33,329 nt of DNA from Gammaproteobacteria bacterium (GTDB taxonomy: Bacteria > Gemmatimonadota > Gemmatimonadetes > Longimicrobiales > Gaopeijiaceae): assembly GCA_009843625.1 (NCBI GenBank), contig VYDD01000146.1, positions 1 to 33,329 of the forward strand, read 5' to 3'. Each line of letters begins with the position of its first letter. Position 1 is the stretch's first letter. The position numbers and the translations under genes are program-made. Below the pieces are notes generated by a model, which saw nothing but the letters and a program-made list of their open reading frames with translations, did no database searches and had not been told where the DNA came from. Below are positions 15,148-22,992 of the stretch, in pieces.

Positions 15148-17418
15148 CTACAGCCCCAGCTCGTTCCAGGCCTCCATCCGCTCCAGCATCCTGTTGGCGG
15201 TTGCCGTGTCGCCGCGCAGGCCGGCTTCACGGTACAGGGCGAAGTAGGCGAGGGCGTAGTAGGTGGGGATCCCCAGGCTGCTTGGGTCGCGCCAGTAGTC
15301 CCACCCCTCGGGAAGGCCGCTCCGGTGCACGTACACCTCGTCCACCAGCGTGCGCGTGCGCTCGGTATCCACCCACACTCCGACTCCCGACAGCCGGTTC
15401 GGATCACCCACCTGGGCGATCCCCCGGGCCTGCAGCGGCGCCGGGTCTCCGGGCCAGAGCCGATAGGCCACACCCTGCCGGACGATGTACCTGCGCAGCC
15501 CCATATCCTCCGGGGCTCCGACGGCGGAGGCGAAGTAGATGGGCCGGTCGTCGATGGAGTTGGCGATGAAGGACAGCGCGAACTGCATCCACGGCTGCAT
15601 CTGGCGCCCTTGCGCGACCGTGGCCGTGACCGGGCCCAGGCGAAAACGGCGCTCCTCGGCGAGCGGCGCGACGCCGGTCATGACGACCCGTTCGATCATG
15701 TCGTCGGTCAGCTCGGTGCTGACGACCGCTCGCGTCGGGGGCGAAATCGGCTCGCGCAGGACCAGCGGCACCAGTCCCGCAGCCTGCGCCGAGGCCGGGT
15801 TGTCGGTGTACAGCGCCGCCGTACCCACCGGGGTGTAGGGACGCTGGCAGAGGATCCGGGTCGGGTCCGCGTCCGGGTCCTCGCCGGGACCGCAGGGACG
15901 GCTCAGACCCCGCAACTGCTTCACGTACCAGTCGGTGTTCAGGTACGACGTGACCGCCACGACGACATCGCGCCGGATGCCCTCCACCTCCTGCAGATAC
16001 CAGAGCGGGAAGGTGTCGTTGTCGCCGTTCGTGAAGATGAGCGCGTAGGGTTCCACGCTCATGAGCAGATTGTAGGCCCAGTCGCGCGCGGAATAGTCGT
16101 CCGAACGGCTCGCGCGCTGGAAGTTGAAAATCAGTGGCAGCAGCGCCAGCAGGAGCACCGGCGAGGCCATCTTCATCGACCCCAGGTTTCTCGACAGCGA
16201 CTTCCACAGGCCCGCGAGGCCGATCCCCGAGATGAGGCCCCAGACCGAGAAGCCGACGACGAAGAAGTAGTCGCGCTCGCGCACCTCCTTCTCGATGCCC
16301 TGGTCGGGGAAGGAATAACCGAGCTTGAAGTTCAGATAGTAGACCAGCCCGACGGAGAGGATGCCGAAGAGCGAGGCCAGATAGAGCCAGCTGGCGCGGT
16401 CCTTCCGGTAGTGCTCGCGCAGGCCGAGCGCGCCCAGCGCCAGGAACAGCAGCGTGAAGAGGAGTCGGCTGGGAGGAAAGCGGTTGTCCGCGAAGGCCAC
16501 GCCGCGGGCCCACTGCCAGTCGAAATACTGCATCCAGTTGCCGTACTGGGCGAGGAGCGGCGCCTGACGGGGAACGAGCGGCGGCTTGGCGTACTGCTCC
16601 CGCTTGAGCGCCGATGACAGCTCCTCGCATCCCGCGTTGCCGTAGGTGGCGACGCTCACCAGCGCGTCGGAGACCCCTTCGCAGGTCGGCTGCGCCTCGT
16701 TGATGACCGGGTCGAGGTCGGAGCGGATGGGCAGGAAGAGGTGGATGCTCAGCCCGAGGAGGACCGCCACCAGCGAACTCGCGTAGAGGCGCGGGCTGAG
16801 GAGCGTGCGTGCGCGCACCGCGAGGATGAAGAGGAAGAGGGAGGGCAGCACCAGCAGCGCCATGAGGTGGTTCCCCACGGAGAGCGCCATGATGAACGCC
16901 ATCAATACCAGCAGGTTGTCTTCCCTTCCCTTTCCGAGGTTCTCCTGCCAGCGGAAGGTGAGCCAGGTCAGGAGGGCGATGGTGAGGAGGGAGACGGTGT
17001 AGACCTTCTCGTTCACGTTGGACTGGTTCCAGACCGTGAACGCCGTCGCGCTGATCAGGACCGCCGCGCACGCCCCCACCAGCCGGAAGCGCCGGTCGGA
17101 GGAAAAGAAGCGCAGGATGTGATGGACGACGAGGAACCAGAAGCCGTGGGCGGCCGCGCTCACCGCCGCCGAGAGGAGGTTGATGCGGACTGCGGTCGAG
17201 ATCCCCAGCGGAGCCAGCAGGATGTCCCAGGCGCGAGCGAGCACGACGAAGAGCGGGTTCCCCGGGGGATGCGGGATGCCGAGCATGTGCCCGGTGGCGA
17301 TGTACTCGCTCGTGTCCCAGAACGCCGTGGTGGGAGCCACGGTCGCCGCGTAGAGGAGGAACACGGCGCCCGCCACCCCGGCCGCCCAGCGGTAGGGAGG
17401 TGTGTTGCCCGAGGCCAC
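15148..17418 (-). CDS. DUF2723 integral membrane protein, TMEM260-like (putative O-mannosyltransferase)
   Basis: 756 residues starting at a GTG at 17418, whose first base is the last base of the upstream stop (TAGTG). The N-terminal half has about ten hydrophobic segments. The conserved early motif TAFWDTSEYIATGHMLGIPH (31-50) followed by PPGNPLF is the DUF2723 signature; its Asp35/Glu38 resemble the acidic active-site pair of GT-C glycosyltransferases. The C-terminal half (about 430-756) is soluble, begins with NLLMSVEPYALIFTNGDNDT, and has a short helical end. The animal homologue TMEM260 is a protein O-mannosyltransferase with the same domain, so transfer of a sugar from a lipid donor to exported proteins is a reasonable inference. 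It is translationally coupled to two exported propeller proteins, which are candidate substrates. Confidence 0.85.
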   Translation of the reverse strand: MASGNTPPYRWAAGVAGAVFLLYAATVAPTTAFWDTSEYIATGHMLGIPHPPGNPLFVVLARAWDILLAPLGISTAVRINLLSAAVSAAAHGFWFLVVHHILRFFSSDRRFRLVGACAAVLISATAFTVWNQSNVNEKVYTVSLLTIALLTWLTFRWQENLGKGREDNLLVLMAFIMALSVGNHLMALLVLPSLFLFILAVRARTLLSPRLYASSLVAVLLGLSIHLFLPIRSDLDPVINEAQPTCEGVSDALVSVATYGNAGCEELSSALKREQYAKPPLVPRQAPLLAQYGNWMQYFDWQWARGVAFADNRFPPSRLLFTLLFLALGALGLREHYRKDRASWLYLASLFGILSVGLVYYLNFKLGYSFPDQGIEKEVRERDYFFVVGFSVWGLISGIGLAGLWKSLSRNLGSMKMASPVLLLALLPLIFNFQRASRSDDYSARDWAYNLLMSVEPYALIFTNGDNDTFPLWYLQEVEGIRRDVVVAVTSYLNTDWYVKQLRGLSRPCGPGEDPDADPTRILCQRPYTPVGTAALYTDNPASAQAAGLVPLVLREPISPPTRAVVSTELTDDMIERVVMTGVAPLAEERRFRLGPVTATVAQGRQMQPWMQFALSFIANSIDDRPIYFASAVGAPEDMGLRRYIVRQGVAYRLWPGDPAPLQARGIAQVGDPNRLSGVGVWVDTERTRTLVDEVYVHRSGLPEGWDYWRDPSSLGIPTYYALAYFALYREAGLRGDTATANRMLERMEAWNELGL

Positions 17419-18602
17419 TAACTGGCTCCGGGAACCAGCGTGATGCCCCCCGCCTGCTTGCCTGTCTCCGCCATTCCCACTCGCTCGTAGGTCGCGAGGT
17501 CGATGACCTCGACGATGCCCGGCTGTCCCCCGATTCCTTCGACGGTGACGAAGGCGAAGCGGTTGTCCGACGTCACGACGACCCCGTGGGTAACTTCCTG
17601 GGTGCTCTCGATCTTCGCCAGCTGCTCGCCGGTGTCGAGATCCCAGACCGCCAGGTGGCCGCTGCCCTTGAGGGTCGCGAGCAGGCGCGAGCCATCGTGG
17701 GTGAGGGCCAGGTTGTAGGGCGCGCCGTCGGCGGGCATGCGCCGGGCCACGCTCCAGGACTCGATGTCCACCTGGACGATCTCGTTGCCGCGGTTGCAGG
17801 CCACGTACACGAAGCGCCCGTCGCCGGAGAGCGTGGTCCAGGTCGGCGAGCAGGCGGCCATGCCGGAGCCGCCCATCGCGCCGGCCATGTCACCGGTGGT
17901 CCCGCCGGCCATGCCGCCAGCGCCCATCCCCCCGCCATGGGCGACCGGTTCGTCGACCGGCTCTCCCGTCACCAGGTTGAGCCGCCGGGTCACCTCGAGC
18001 GAGAAGGTGGACATCTCCACCAGCTGGTCGTCCATCATGCACGCCGAGTAGTTGTGCATGCCGTCCGGCGACATGCGCGACCCGTGCGGCATGGTGCAGG
18101 TGGTCACCTGCTCGATCTCGTACATCTCCTCGGTGTCGACCACCGACACCGTGCTCGGGACGTGGTCGCCGTAGAAGTTCGAGTTGACGGCGAAGGCCAG
18201 CACTCCGTCGGGGGTGAGCGACACGGTCGCGGGGAAGAACCCGAGCTCGGTGGCGGCCACCACCGTGTCGGGGCCGGTCTCGTACTTGAGCAGGTAGCCG
18301 TTCGGGAAGCCGTGCCCGAGCGTCAGGTACCAGTATTCGCCCGACGGGTCGAAGAACATCCCGTGCGGGCCCTCGATCTCCGCGGGCCAGCGGCCCACCC
18401 GGATGACCTTCTCCACCGAGAGCCCGCCTTCCGGCGTGAACTCGAGCACCGCGACCTCGTCCTCCGACTCCGCGGCCACGTATGCGCGGTACGACTGCGC
18501 CTGGGCTGGTTCGGGCGCGACGACAAGCACCGCCAGCAGCGCGGCGGCCGCGAGCCGGAGTGACTCGGCGCGGCGATGGCGCCGCGACAGGCCCTTCGTC
18601 AC
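17418..18602 (-). CDS. exported YncE-like beta-propeller protein with Met/Gly-rich loop
   Basis: 394 residues from a GTG at 18602 that overlaps the upstream stop as GTGA. A signal peptide ends at about AQAQ (residue 36) after RRHRRAESLRLAAAALLAVLVV. The rest consists of YVTN/YncE-type propeller repeats (FDPSGEYWYLTLGHGFPNG, VSLTPDGVLAFAVNS, MSPDGMHNYSACMMDDQL, LSGDGRFVYVACNRGNEIVQ, LTHDGSRLLATLKGSG, VTSDNRFAFVTVEGIGG). Residues 222-251 interrupt a blade with a loop that starts with His222, contains five Met among Gly/Ala and ends at Cys251, suggestive of metal binding. No catalytic function is known for such propellers; they are binding or scaffolding proteins. The overlaps on both sides place it in a tight set with the LVIVD propeller and the DUF2723 protein. 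Confidence 0.85.
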   Translation of the reverse strand: MTKGLSRRHRRAESLRLAAAALLAVLVVAPEPAQAQSYRAYVAAESEDEVAVLEFTPEGGLSVEKVIRVGRWPAEIEGPHGMFFDPSGEYWYLTLGHGFPNGYLLKYETGPDTVVAATELGFFPATVSLTPDGVLAFAVNSNFYGDHVPSTVSVVDTEEMYEIEQVTTCTMPHGSRMSPDGMHNYSACMMDDQLVEMSTFSLEVTRRLNLVTGEPVDEPVAHGGGMGAGGMAGGTTGDMAGAMGGSGMAACSPTWTTLSGDGRFVYVACNRGNEIVQVDIESWSVARRMPADGAPYNLALTHDGSRLLATLKGSGHLAVWDLDTGEQLAKIESTQEVTHGVVVTSDNRFAFVTVEGIGGQPGIVEVIDLATYERVGMAETGKQAGGITLVPGAS

Positions 18603-20584
18603 GGAACCAGCGTCCTCCTCGGCTGCAGCCTCACCGACCAGAGCCCGGAGTGGTGCTCGGCGATGAACAGGTGTCCCTTGTGGATCTGCGGGCCCCAGCT
18701 GAATGGCGCATTGGGCACGAAGGCGTCGGGGTCGTTGGCGGCGTAATGCGCGATCTCGCGGCCCTGCAGCCCCAGGTTGCCCTTGAGCTCGCCGGAGATG
18801 TCGATGACGCGGGTGCCACCGTTGTAATACGCTGCGTAGAGGCGGTCTCCGTCGATCCACATGTTGTGCGACCCGGCCTCCGGGATCTCGTAGCGCGCGA
18901 CCTCTTCGGGGTTGTTGGGGTCGGTGAAGTCGACGACGTGGATGTAGCCGGCCATGCGCGGGGGCGTGCGCTCGGCGTCCAGGTCGTTGAAGCCGGGGCG
19001 GCCGATCTCGTCGCCCATGAAGATGTAGAAGCGTCCGGTCGGGCTCCAGTACGGGAAGGCCGCGTGGGTCGCCCCGCCGATGTCGGCGAAGCGGGTCATG
19101 AGCACCGGGTTCGAGGGGCTGCCGCCCCGGTCGCCGCCGCCCACGTCGATGACCGCCACCCCGTCGGCCCAGTTGGACGTGTACGCGATCCCGTCCACAA
19201 TCCAGATGTCGTGAATGCCGTGGCCGGGGGTGTCCAGCTCGAAGCGGCCCACCCGGTGCGGGCTGGTCGGGTCCTCGATGTTGATCACGTCGAAGCGGAC
19301 GCCGTTGTTCACCGCGTACACGTGGTTGTCGTAGACGAAGACGTTGTGGACCCCGCCGGTCAGCTCGTCGTCGAAGGTGGAGAGGATTTCCACATTGCGC
19401 GGGTCCGAGCAGTCCACGATGACGATGCCGTTGCGCCGGTTGGAGGCGCCCTCGCGCGAGATCACGCAGACGCGGCCGTCCTCGGAGACCTTCACGTCGT
19501 TGGTGGTGCGCGCGTCCACCACCAGCGAGTCGGTCATGACCGGAGCCGCCGGGTCGGTCACGTCCCACCAGTAGGTCGCGCCGTAGGCGCCCCAGGTGCC
19601 GGTGATGGCGTAGTCGCGGCCGTCGACCCCCTCCCACACCCACAGGTCGGAGGTGGGAACGTCGCGCACGGCGCCCTGGCCGATGAACTCCACCGTCTCG
19701 CTCACATTGCGCGGCTCGATGCGGATGGTCTGGTTGGCGGAGTGGCCCGGAACGGTGGCCATGACCGTGTACACTCCCGGCCGGTACGCCACGAAGCGGC
19801 CCTGCTGGTCGATCTCGGCGGGCCAGAAGTCCGCGGTGGCCTCGACATCCGCGTAGGGCACGACCGAATAGGTCACGGGGACGTCGCTGGCCTCGTCGCC
19901 TCCCATCGGGGTGGCTTCGAAGCGGATTACGTCGCCGGTACGACCCACCTCCTGGCTCCCGGACAGCGCAATCGAGGTGACCGGGCTCGCGACCACGTCG
20001 TAGACGACCTCTCCGGCGATGCCCTCGGCGGTCGCGGTCAGGGTGACCCGGCCGGGTGCGTGCGCGCTGAACACGCCGAAGCGGTCGACGCTGGCCACCG
20101 ACTCGTCGCTGGTGCTCCAGCCCAGCTCCACGTCGCCGCGGACATCGTCGACCGCGTCGTACACGGTGGCCCGGTGGCGCATCACCGTGCCCACGTAGAA
20201 GTGCCCGCTCTCGCCCGGCGAGATCTCGACCCGGTCGAGGGCGGGGTACGGCACCGAGACGGTCATCTCCGCGCGGATGTTGCGGTCGGTGGCGACCATC
20301 AGCGTCACCAGGTAGTCGCCGCCGTACACCGCCTCGACGGCGCCGGTGGTTCTGTTCACGTCCAGACGCCCGCGCGCGCCCCGGGCCATGTACATGATCG
20401 GGGCATCGACGGCGTTCCCGTCGGCATCGACAACGCTGGCCGTGATCTGCCCGCTCTCACCGGGCTGGAGGGTGAGCACCCCTTCCTCCACGACGATGCG
20501 CGCAGGTTCCTGGGCGGTGAGGGACGGCGCGCCGAGCGCGAGAAGGGCGAGGAAGCAGAGGACGCTGGCAGGACGGATCTTCAT
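18599..20584 (-). CDS. exported protein with Ig-like domains and LVIVD-type propeller
   Basis: 661 residues from the ATG at 20584, with GGAG 8 bases upstream. A longer frame to 20659 adds residues before an obvious signal peptide (MKIRPASVLCFLALLALGAP to TAQE, about residue 25). Residues about 26-300 resemble bacterial Ig-like repeats (LQPGESGQITASVVDADGN, PGESGHFYVGTVMRHRATVYD, STSDESVASVDRFGVFSAHA). From about 310 on, an LVIVD propeller follows (WWDVTDPAAPVMTDSL, GIVIVDCSDPRNVEILSTF, FDVINIEDPTSPHRVGRFEL, GVAVIDVGGGD, IHVVDFTDPNNPEEVARYEI). It is probably periplasmic or surface-exposed and may bind a ligand or partner; no enzyme motif is seen. The stop overlaps the next propeller gene start. 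The gap of 80 bases to the DUF481 stop may hold its own promoter. Confidence 0.85.
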   Translation of the reverse strand: MKIRPASVLCFLALLALGAPSLTAQEPARIVVEEGVLTLQPGESGQITASVVDADGNAVDAPIMYMARGARGRLDVNRTTGAVEAVYGGDYLVTLMVATDRNIRAEMTVSVPYPALDRVEISPGESGHFYVGTVMRHRATVYDAVDDVRGDVELGWSTSDESVASVDRFGVFSAHAPGRVTLTATAEGIAGEVVYDVVASPVTSIALSGSQEVGRTGDVIRFEATPMGGDEASDVPVTYSVVPYADVEATADFWPAEIDQQGRFVAYRPGVYTVMATVPGHSANQTIRIEPRNVSETVEFIGQGAVRDVPTSDLWVWEGVDGRDYAITGTWGAYGATYWWDVTDPAAPVMTDSLVVDARTTNDVKVSEDGRVCVISREGASNRRNGIVIVDCSDPRNVEILSTFDDELTGGVHNVFVYDNHVYAVNNGVRFDVINIEDPTSPHRVGRFELDTPGHGIHDIWIVDGIAYTSNWADGVAVIDVGGGDRGGSPSNPVLMTRFADIGGATHAAFPYWSPTGRFYIFMGDEIGRPGFNDLDAERTPPRMAGYIHVVDFTDPNNPEEVARYEIPEAGSHNMWIDGDRLYAAYYNGGTRVIDISGELKGNLGLQGREIAHYAANDPDAFVPNAPFSWGPQIHKGHLFIAEHHSGLWSVRLQPRRTLVP

Positions 20585-20644
20585 CTCGGTTACTCCATGC
20601 AACGGATCGACTGTCGGGCCTGAAAAAGTCGAAAAATCCGCGGG

Positions 20645-20654
20645 TTTGCGCAAA
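20645..20654. promoter_or_regulatory. perfect 10-base palindrome in the gap upstream of the LVIVD gene
   Basis: TTTGCGCAAA is a perfect palindrome in the 80-base gap between the DUF481 stop and the LVIVD start. It could be an operator or the core of a hairpin, but a 10-base palindrome by chance is not rare in 33 kb. Confidence 0.25.
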
Positions 20655-20664
20655 TGCAACAGTC

Positions 20665-21570
20665 CTAGAAATTCACCACCAGAGCCATGGTCAGCACTCG
20701 ATCCGACTTGTCCAGCGGGATGGGCACCTTGCCCGCGGACTCCCCCTGCATGCTGGTGAGGGGGACGTCGACCAGCGAGGGCCGGTTGTCGAACTGGTAC
20801 TGGAACTTGGCCTGCAGCCCGAAGTGCTCGCTCATCGAAACGCCCAGCGAGGTCACCCAGTCCGCGCGCAGGTCCGCCGGATTGAAGCCGTTCTCGTCCA
20901 CCACCAGGGTGCTCTTCAACTCCGTGTTGTCGGTCAGCTGGATCTCGTATTCGCCGGAGACCTGGAGTCCGATGAAGGTGTTGGCCGCGTCGGGATCGGG
21001 CACCACGTCGTCCTGCCTGGTCACGGTGAGCCCGTAGGAACTGCGCAGCTGGTGCACTTCATCCTCCACCCAGCGCGTCGACATGCCGGCGACCAGCACG
21101 TAGCGGCCATCGATGCCGGTGAAGGTGTTGCGGGTCCATCCCAGCTGGCCGAACACCGACGACCGCTCCGAGAACTCGCGGTCGCCGCGGAAGCGGATGT
21201 GGTAGTTTTCCGCCGATACCCGGGTCTCGCTCTCCTCTTCGACCCGATAGTCGTCGGCGGTGCCGATGGCAGAACGCTTGAAGCGGCTGGTGTTGGTGCG
21301 CAGGGCTCCGAACTCCAGCCTGGTCTCGGTCCTCTCCCATTCCGTGATCAGCTCGTTGGCGAGCCCGAACGTGGTCGATTCGGTGTTGCCCCGGGTCTGG
21401 ATGAAGCTGAACTCGCTGGAGTTGGACCACTCAGGCGGGAGAGGAATCTGGGGGATCTGCGCGCTGGCGTCGGTGCCGGTGCCCAGCAGCACCGCGAACA
21501 CCAGGGAGAAGGGCACGCAGCCACCCGTCCCCGGCGGGTGCCCGGCCGGAAAGCGACCTCGTGTTACCAA
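20665..21570 (-). CDS. DUF481 outer-membrane beta-barrel protein
   Basis: About 301 residues from a TTG at 21570, which overlaps the rhodanese stop by 7 bases. A GTG at 21516 is the alternative start; the longer form is preferred because it gives the signal peptide positive charges (VTRGRF) before the core PFSLVFAVLLG and cleavage near ASAQ. The mature protein shows the alternating pattern of a beta-barrel: SSEFSFIQTRGNTESTTFGL, ETRLEFGALRTNTSRF, NYHIRFRGDREFSERSSVFG, HFGLQAKFQYQFDNRP. It ends in VVNF, a C-terminal aromatic typical of outer-membrane proteins. QTRGNTES is the DUF481 (YdiY-like) signature. The role of the family is unknown; a small channel or structural barrel is likely. It implies an outer membrane. 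Confidence 0.83.
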   Translation of the reverse strand: MVTRGRFPAGHPPGTGGCVPFSLVFAVLLGTGTDASAQIPQIPLPPEWSNSSEFSFIQTRGNTESTTFGLANELITEWERTETRLEFGALRTNTSRFKRSAIGTADDYRVEEESETRVSAENYHIRFRGDREFSERSSVFGQLGWTRNTFTGIDGRYVLVAGMSTRWVEDEVHQLRSSYGLTVTRQDDVVPDPDAANTFIGLQVSGEYEIQLTDNTELKSTLVVDENGFNPADLRADWVTSLGVSMSEHFGLQAKFQYQFDNRPSLVDVPLTSMQGESAGKVPIPLDKSDRVLTMALVVNF

Positions 21571-22019
21571 ACGCCCTCGTAGCCGTCCGCGGCGAGATTC
21601 CACTTGGGCCCGAACACGTGAAGCTTCGTCGTTGGCGCCGAGCCGTCGGTGAGTTCTCCGCCGACATGGGTCCAGGCGAGCAGGCTTCCCTCCAGGTTCA
21701 GCACCGGCACGCCCTTCCTGCTCATGCGGCGTGCGTACTTCGAGCTCCGCGCGCCCACCGTGCAGTAGGCGACCACGGTACAGTCTCCCAGTTCCTCGAG
21801 CTGGCCCTCGAACTCCTCGGGGGTGATCGCTCCGGGCAGGGTGGACACCGCTCGTTCCGCCGGAGAGCGAACGTCGACGAGCACGGTATCGTTGGCGGGC
21901 AAGCGCTCGCGGAGCGCCGCCGCGCTGATGGTCCTGACCTCGGGAAAGCGACGGCCGACCTGCGAAATCATCCCCTCCAGCGCCCGCCGTCTGTCTTCCT
22001 GCGAAGCCGCGTTCTTCAC
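21564..22019 (-). CDS. rhodanese-like domain protein
   Basis: 151 residues, one rhodanese domain. Conserved elements are VLVDVRSPAE (47-56), the active-site loop C86-TVGAR (Cys86 to Arg91) in VVAYCTVGARS, and GVPVLNLEGSLLAW (about 103-116). The short CxxxxR loop fits sulfurtransferases that carry a persulfide on Cys86. No signal peptide is seen, so it is cytoplasmic. The gene is 55 bases downstream of the formyltransferase-like gene and overlaps the DUF481 gene start, consistent with one transcript. The donor and acceptor of sulfur are not evident. Confidence 0.9.
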   Translation of the reverse strand: MKNAASQEDRRRALEGMISQVGRRFPEVRTISAAALRERLPANDTVLVDVRSPAERAVSTLPGAITPEEFEGQLEELGDCTVVAYCTVGARSSKYARRMSRKGVPVLNLEGSLLAWTHVGGELTDGSAPTTKLHVFGPKWNLAADGYEGVW

Positions 22020-22074
22020 GCTGTGTCCCCTGGTCCCAGGTGCATGCAGCCGTCTCTCGAATACGCTCCGTTCA

Positions 22075-22989
22075 TCAAATGAAGAACATGCCTCTTGTCA
22101 GCCCGGCCGACTCCGCCCACTCGCCCGCGGCCATCTTCTTCCCCCCTTCGGGCCGCACCTTGCGGACCAGCAACTGGCCATCCGGAGCCGCGACGCGAAT
22201 CCCTTCGGGGCTGATGCCGGTGACCTGCCCGGGGCGAATCGAGAGCGCGTCGTCGATCCGCGAAGCGCCGTAGAGCTTGATCCAGGCGCCGTTGAACGTA
22301 CTCCAAGCGCCCGGCTGGGGATCCGCGCCGCGCACGAGGTTCCACGTCCGGCGCAGCGGCAGATTCCAGGAGACCCGCACGTGCTCGTGTTTGCACCAGC
22401 CTTCGTAGGTGGCCGCGGAATGATCCTGGGGGATCTTCGGCGCCTCGCCCGCGCGCACCAGGTCCACGCCCTCGAGCATGGCGTCGACCCCCATGGGGAA
22501 GAGGTGGTTGAAGTAGAGGCTGCCCAGAGTATGATCCCCGACATCGACTTCCTTCTGAAGGAGAATCGGGCCCTCGTCGAGCCCGTCGTCGGGCCAGAAG
22601 ATCGAGAGCCCCGTCTTCTCCCTGCCCCAGATGATGGGCCAGTTGATGGAGCTGGGGCCGCGATGCAGCGGGAGCAGCGAGGGATGATACTGGATGGTCC
22701 CGTGGGTCGGGATGTCGAGGGCCTGCTCGGGCACGAAGAGGGTCACGTAGGCCATCACGCCCAGATCGGGGCGGAGCGATTTCATCTGCGCCCAGGTGTC
22801 CTCGTTCTTGAAGGAGGAGGGCTGGAAGAGGGGCAGGCCGTGTTCGCGGGCCGCTTCCGCGAGCGGGTCGGGGCGCTGACCGGGCTTTTCGGGACGGGTG
22901 TAGACGCCGACGATGTCCTCGCCGCGCTCGACCAGCGCGTTGAGGACAGCCGCGCCGAAGGCCTGCTGGCCGTTGACGATGATTCTCAT
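22075..22989 (-). CDS. formyltransferase-fold protein resembling the 10-formyl-THF hydrolase domain
   Basis: 304 residues, the length of the N-terminal domain of 10-formyltetrahydrofolate dehydrogenase (ALDH1L1). It resembles that domain more than methionyl-tRNA formyltransferase: QYHPSLLPLHRG with catalytic His102, SIFWPDDGLDEG with Asp138, LLQKEVDV, ATYEGWCKHE and a C-terminal FMT-like barrel (about 205-304) with PGAWSTF. In ALDH1L1 this domain hydrolyses 10-formyl-THF or passes the formyl group to a carrier and an aldehyde dehydrogenase domain; here it stands alone with no aldehyde dehydrogenase beside it. An alternative role is formyl transfer to a sugar nucleotide or amine. The start follows the S9 peptidase stop by 3 bases, with AAGG overlapping that stop, so the genes are co-translated. 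It is cytoplasmic. Confidence 0.85.
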   Translation of the reverse strand: MRIIVNGQQAFGAAVLNALVERGEDIVGVYTRPEKPGQRPDPLAEAAREHGLPLFQPSSFKNEDTWAQMKSLRPDLGVMAYVTLFVPEQALDIPTHGTIQYHPSLLPLHRGPSSINWPIIWGREKTGLSIFWPDDGLDEGPILLQKEVDVGDHTLGSLYFNHLFPMGVDAMLEGVDLVRAGEAPKIPQDHSAATYEGWCKHEHVRVSWNLPLRRTWNLVRGADPQPGAWSTFNGAWIKLYGASRIDDALSIRPGQVTGISPEGIRVAAPDGQLLVRKVRPEGGKKMAAGEWAESAGLTRGMFFI

Positions 22990-22992
22990 CCT

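Noticed and set aside
15325..17071. Large open frames on both strands overlapping the DUF2723 gene
   Set aside because: They lack membrane segments or motifs, whereas the 15148-17418 frame has the DUF2723 signature and many hydrophobic segments.
17400..18563. 387-codon plus-strand frame opposite the YncE-like gene
   Set aside because: Shadow with His/Arg/Val-rich composition; the opposite strand has propeller repeats and a signal peptide.
18482..20623. 713-codon plus-strand frame opposite the LVIVD/Ig propeller gene
   Set aside because: Low-complexity Val/Asp/His/Arg composition typical of an antisense shadow; the minus strand has clear signal peptide, repeats and coupling.
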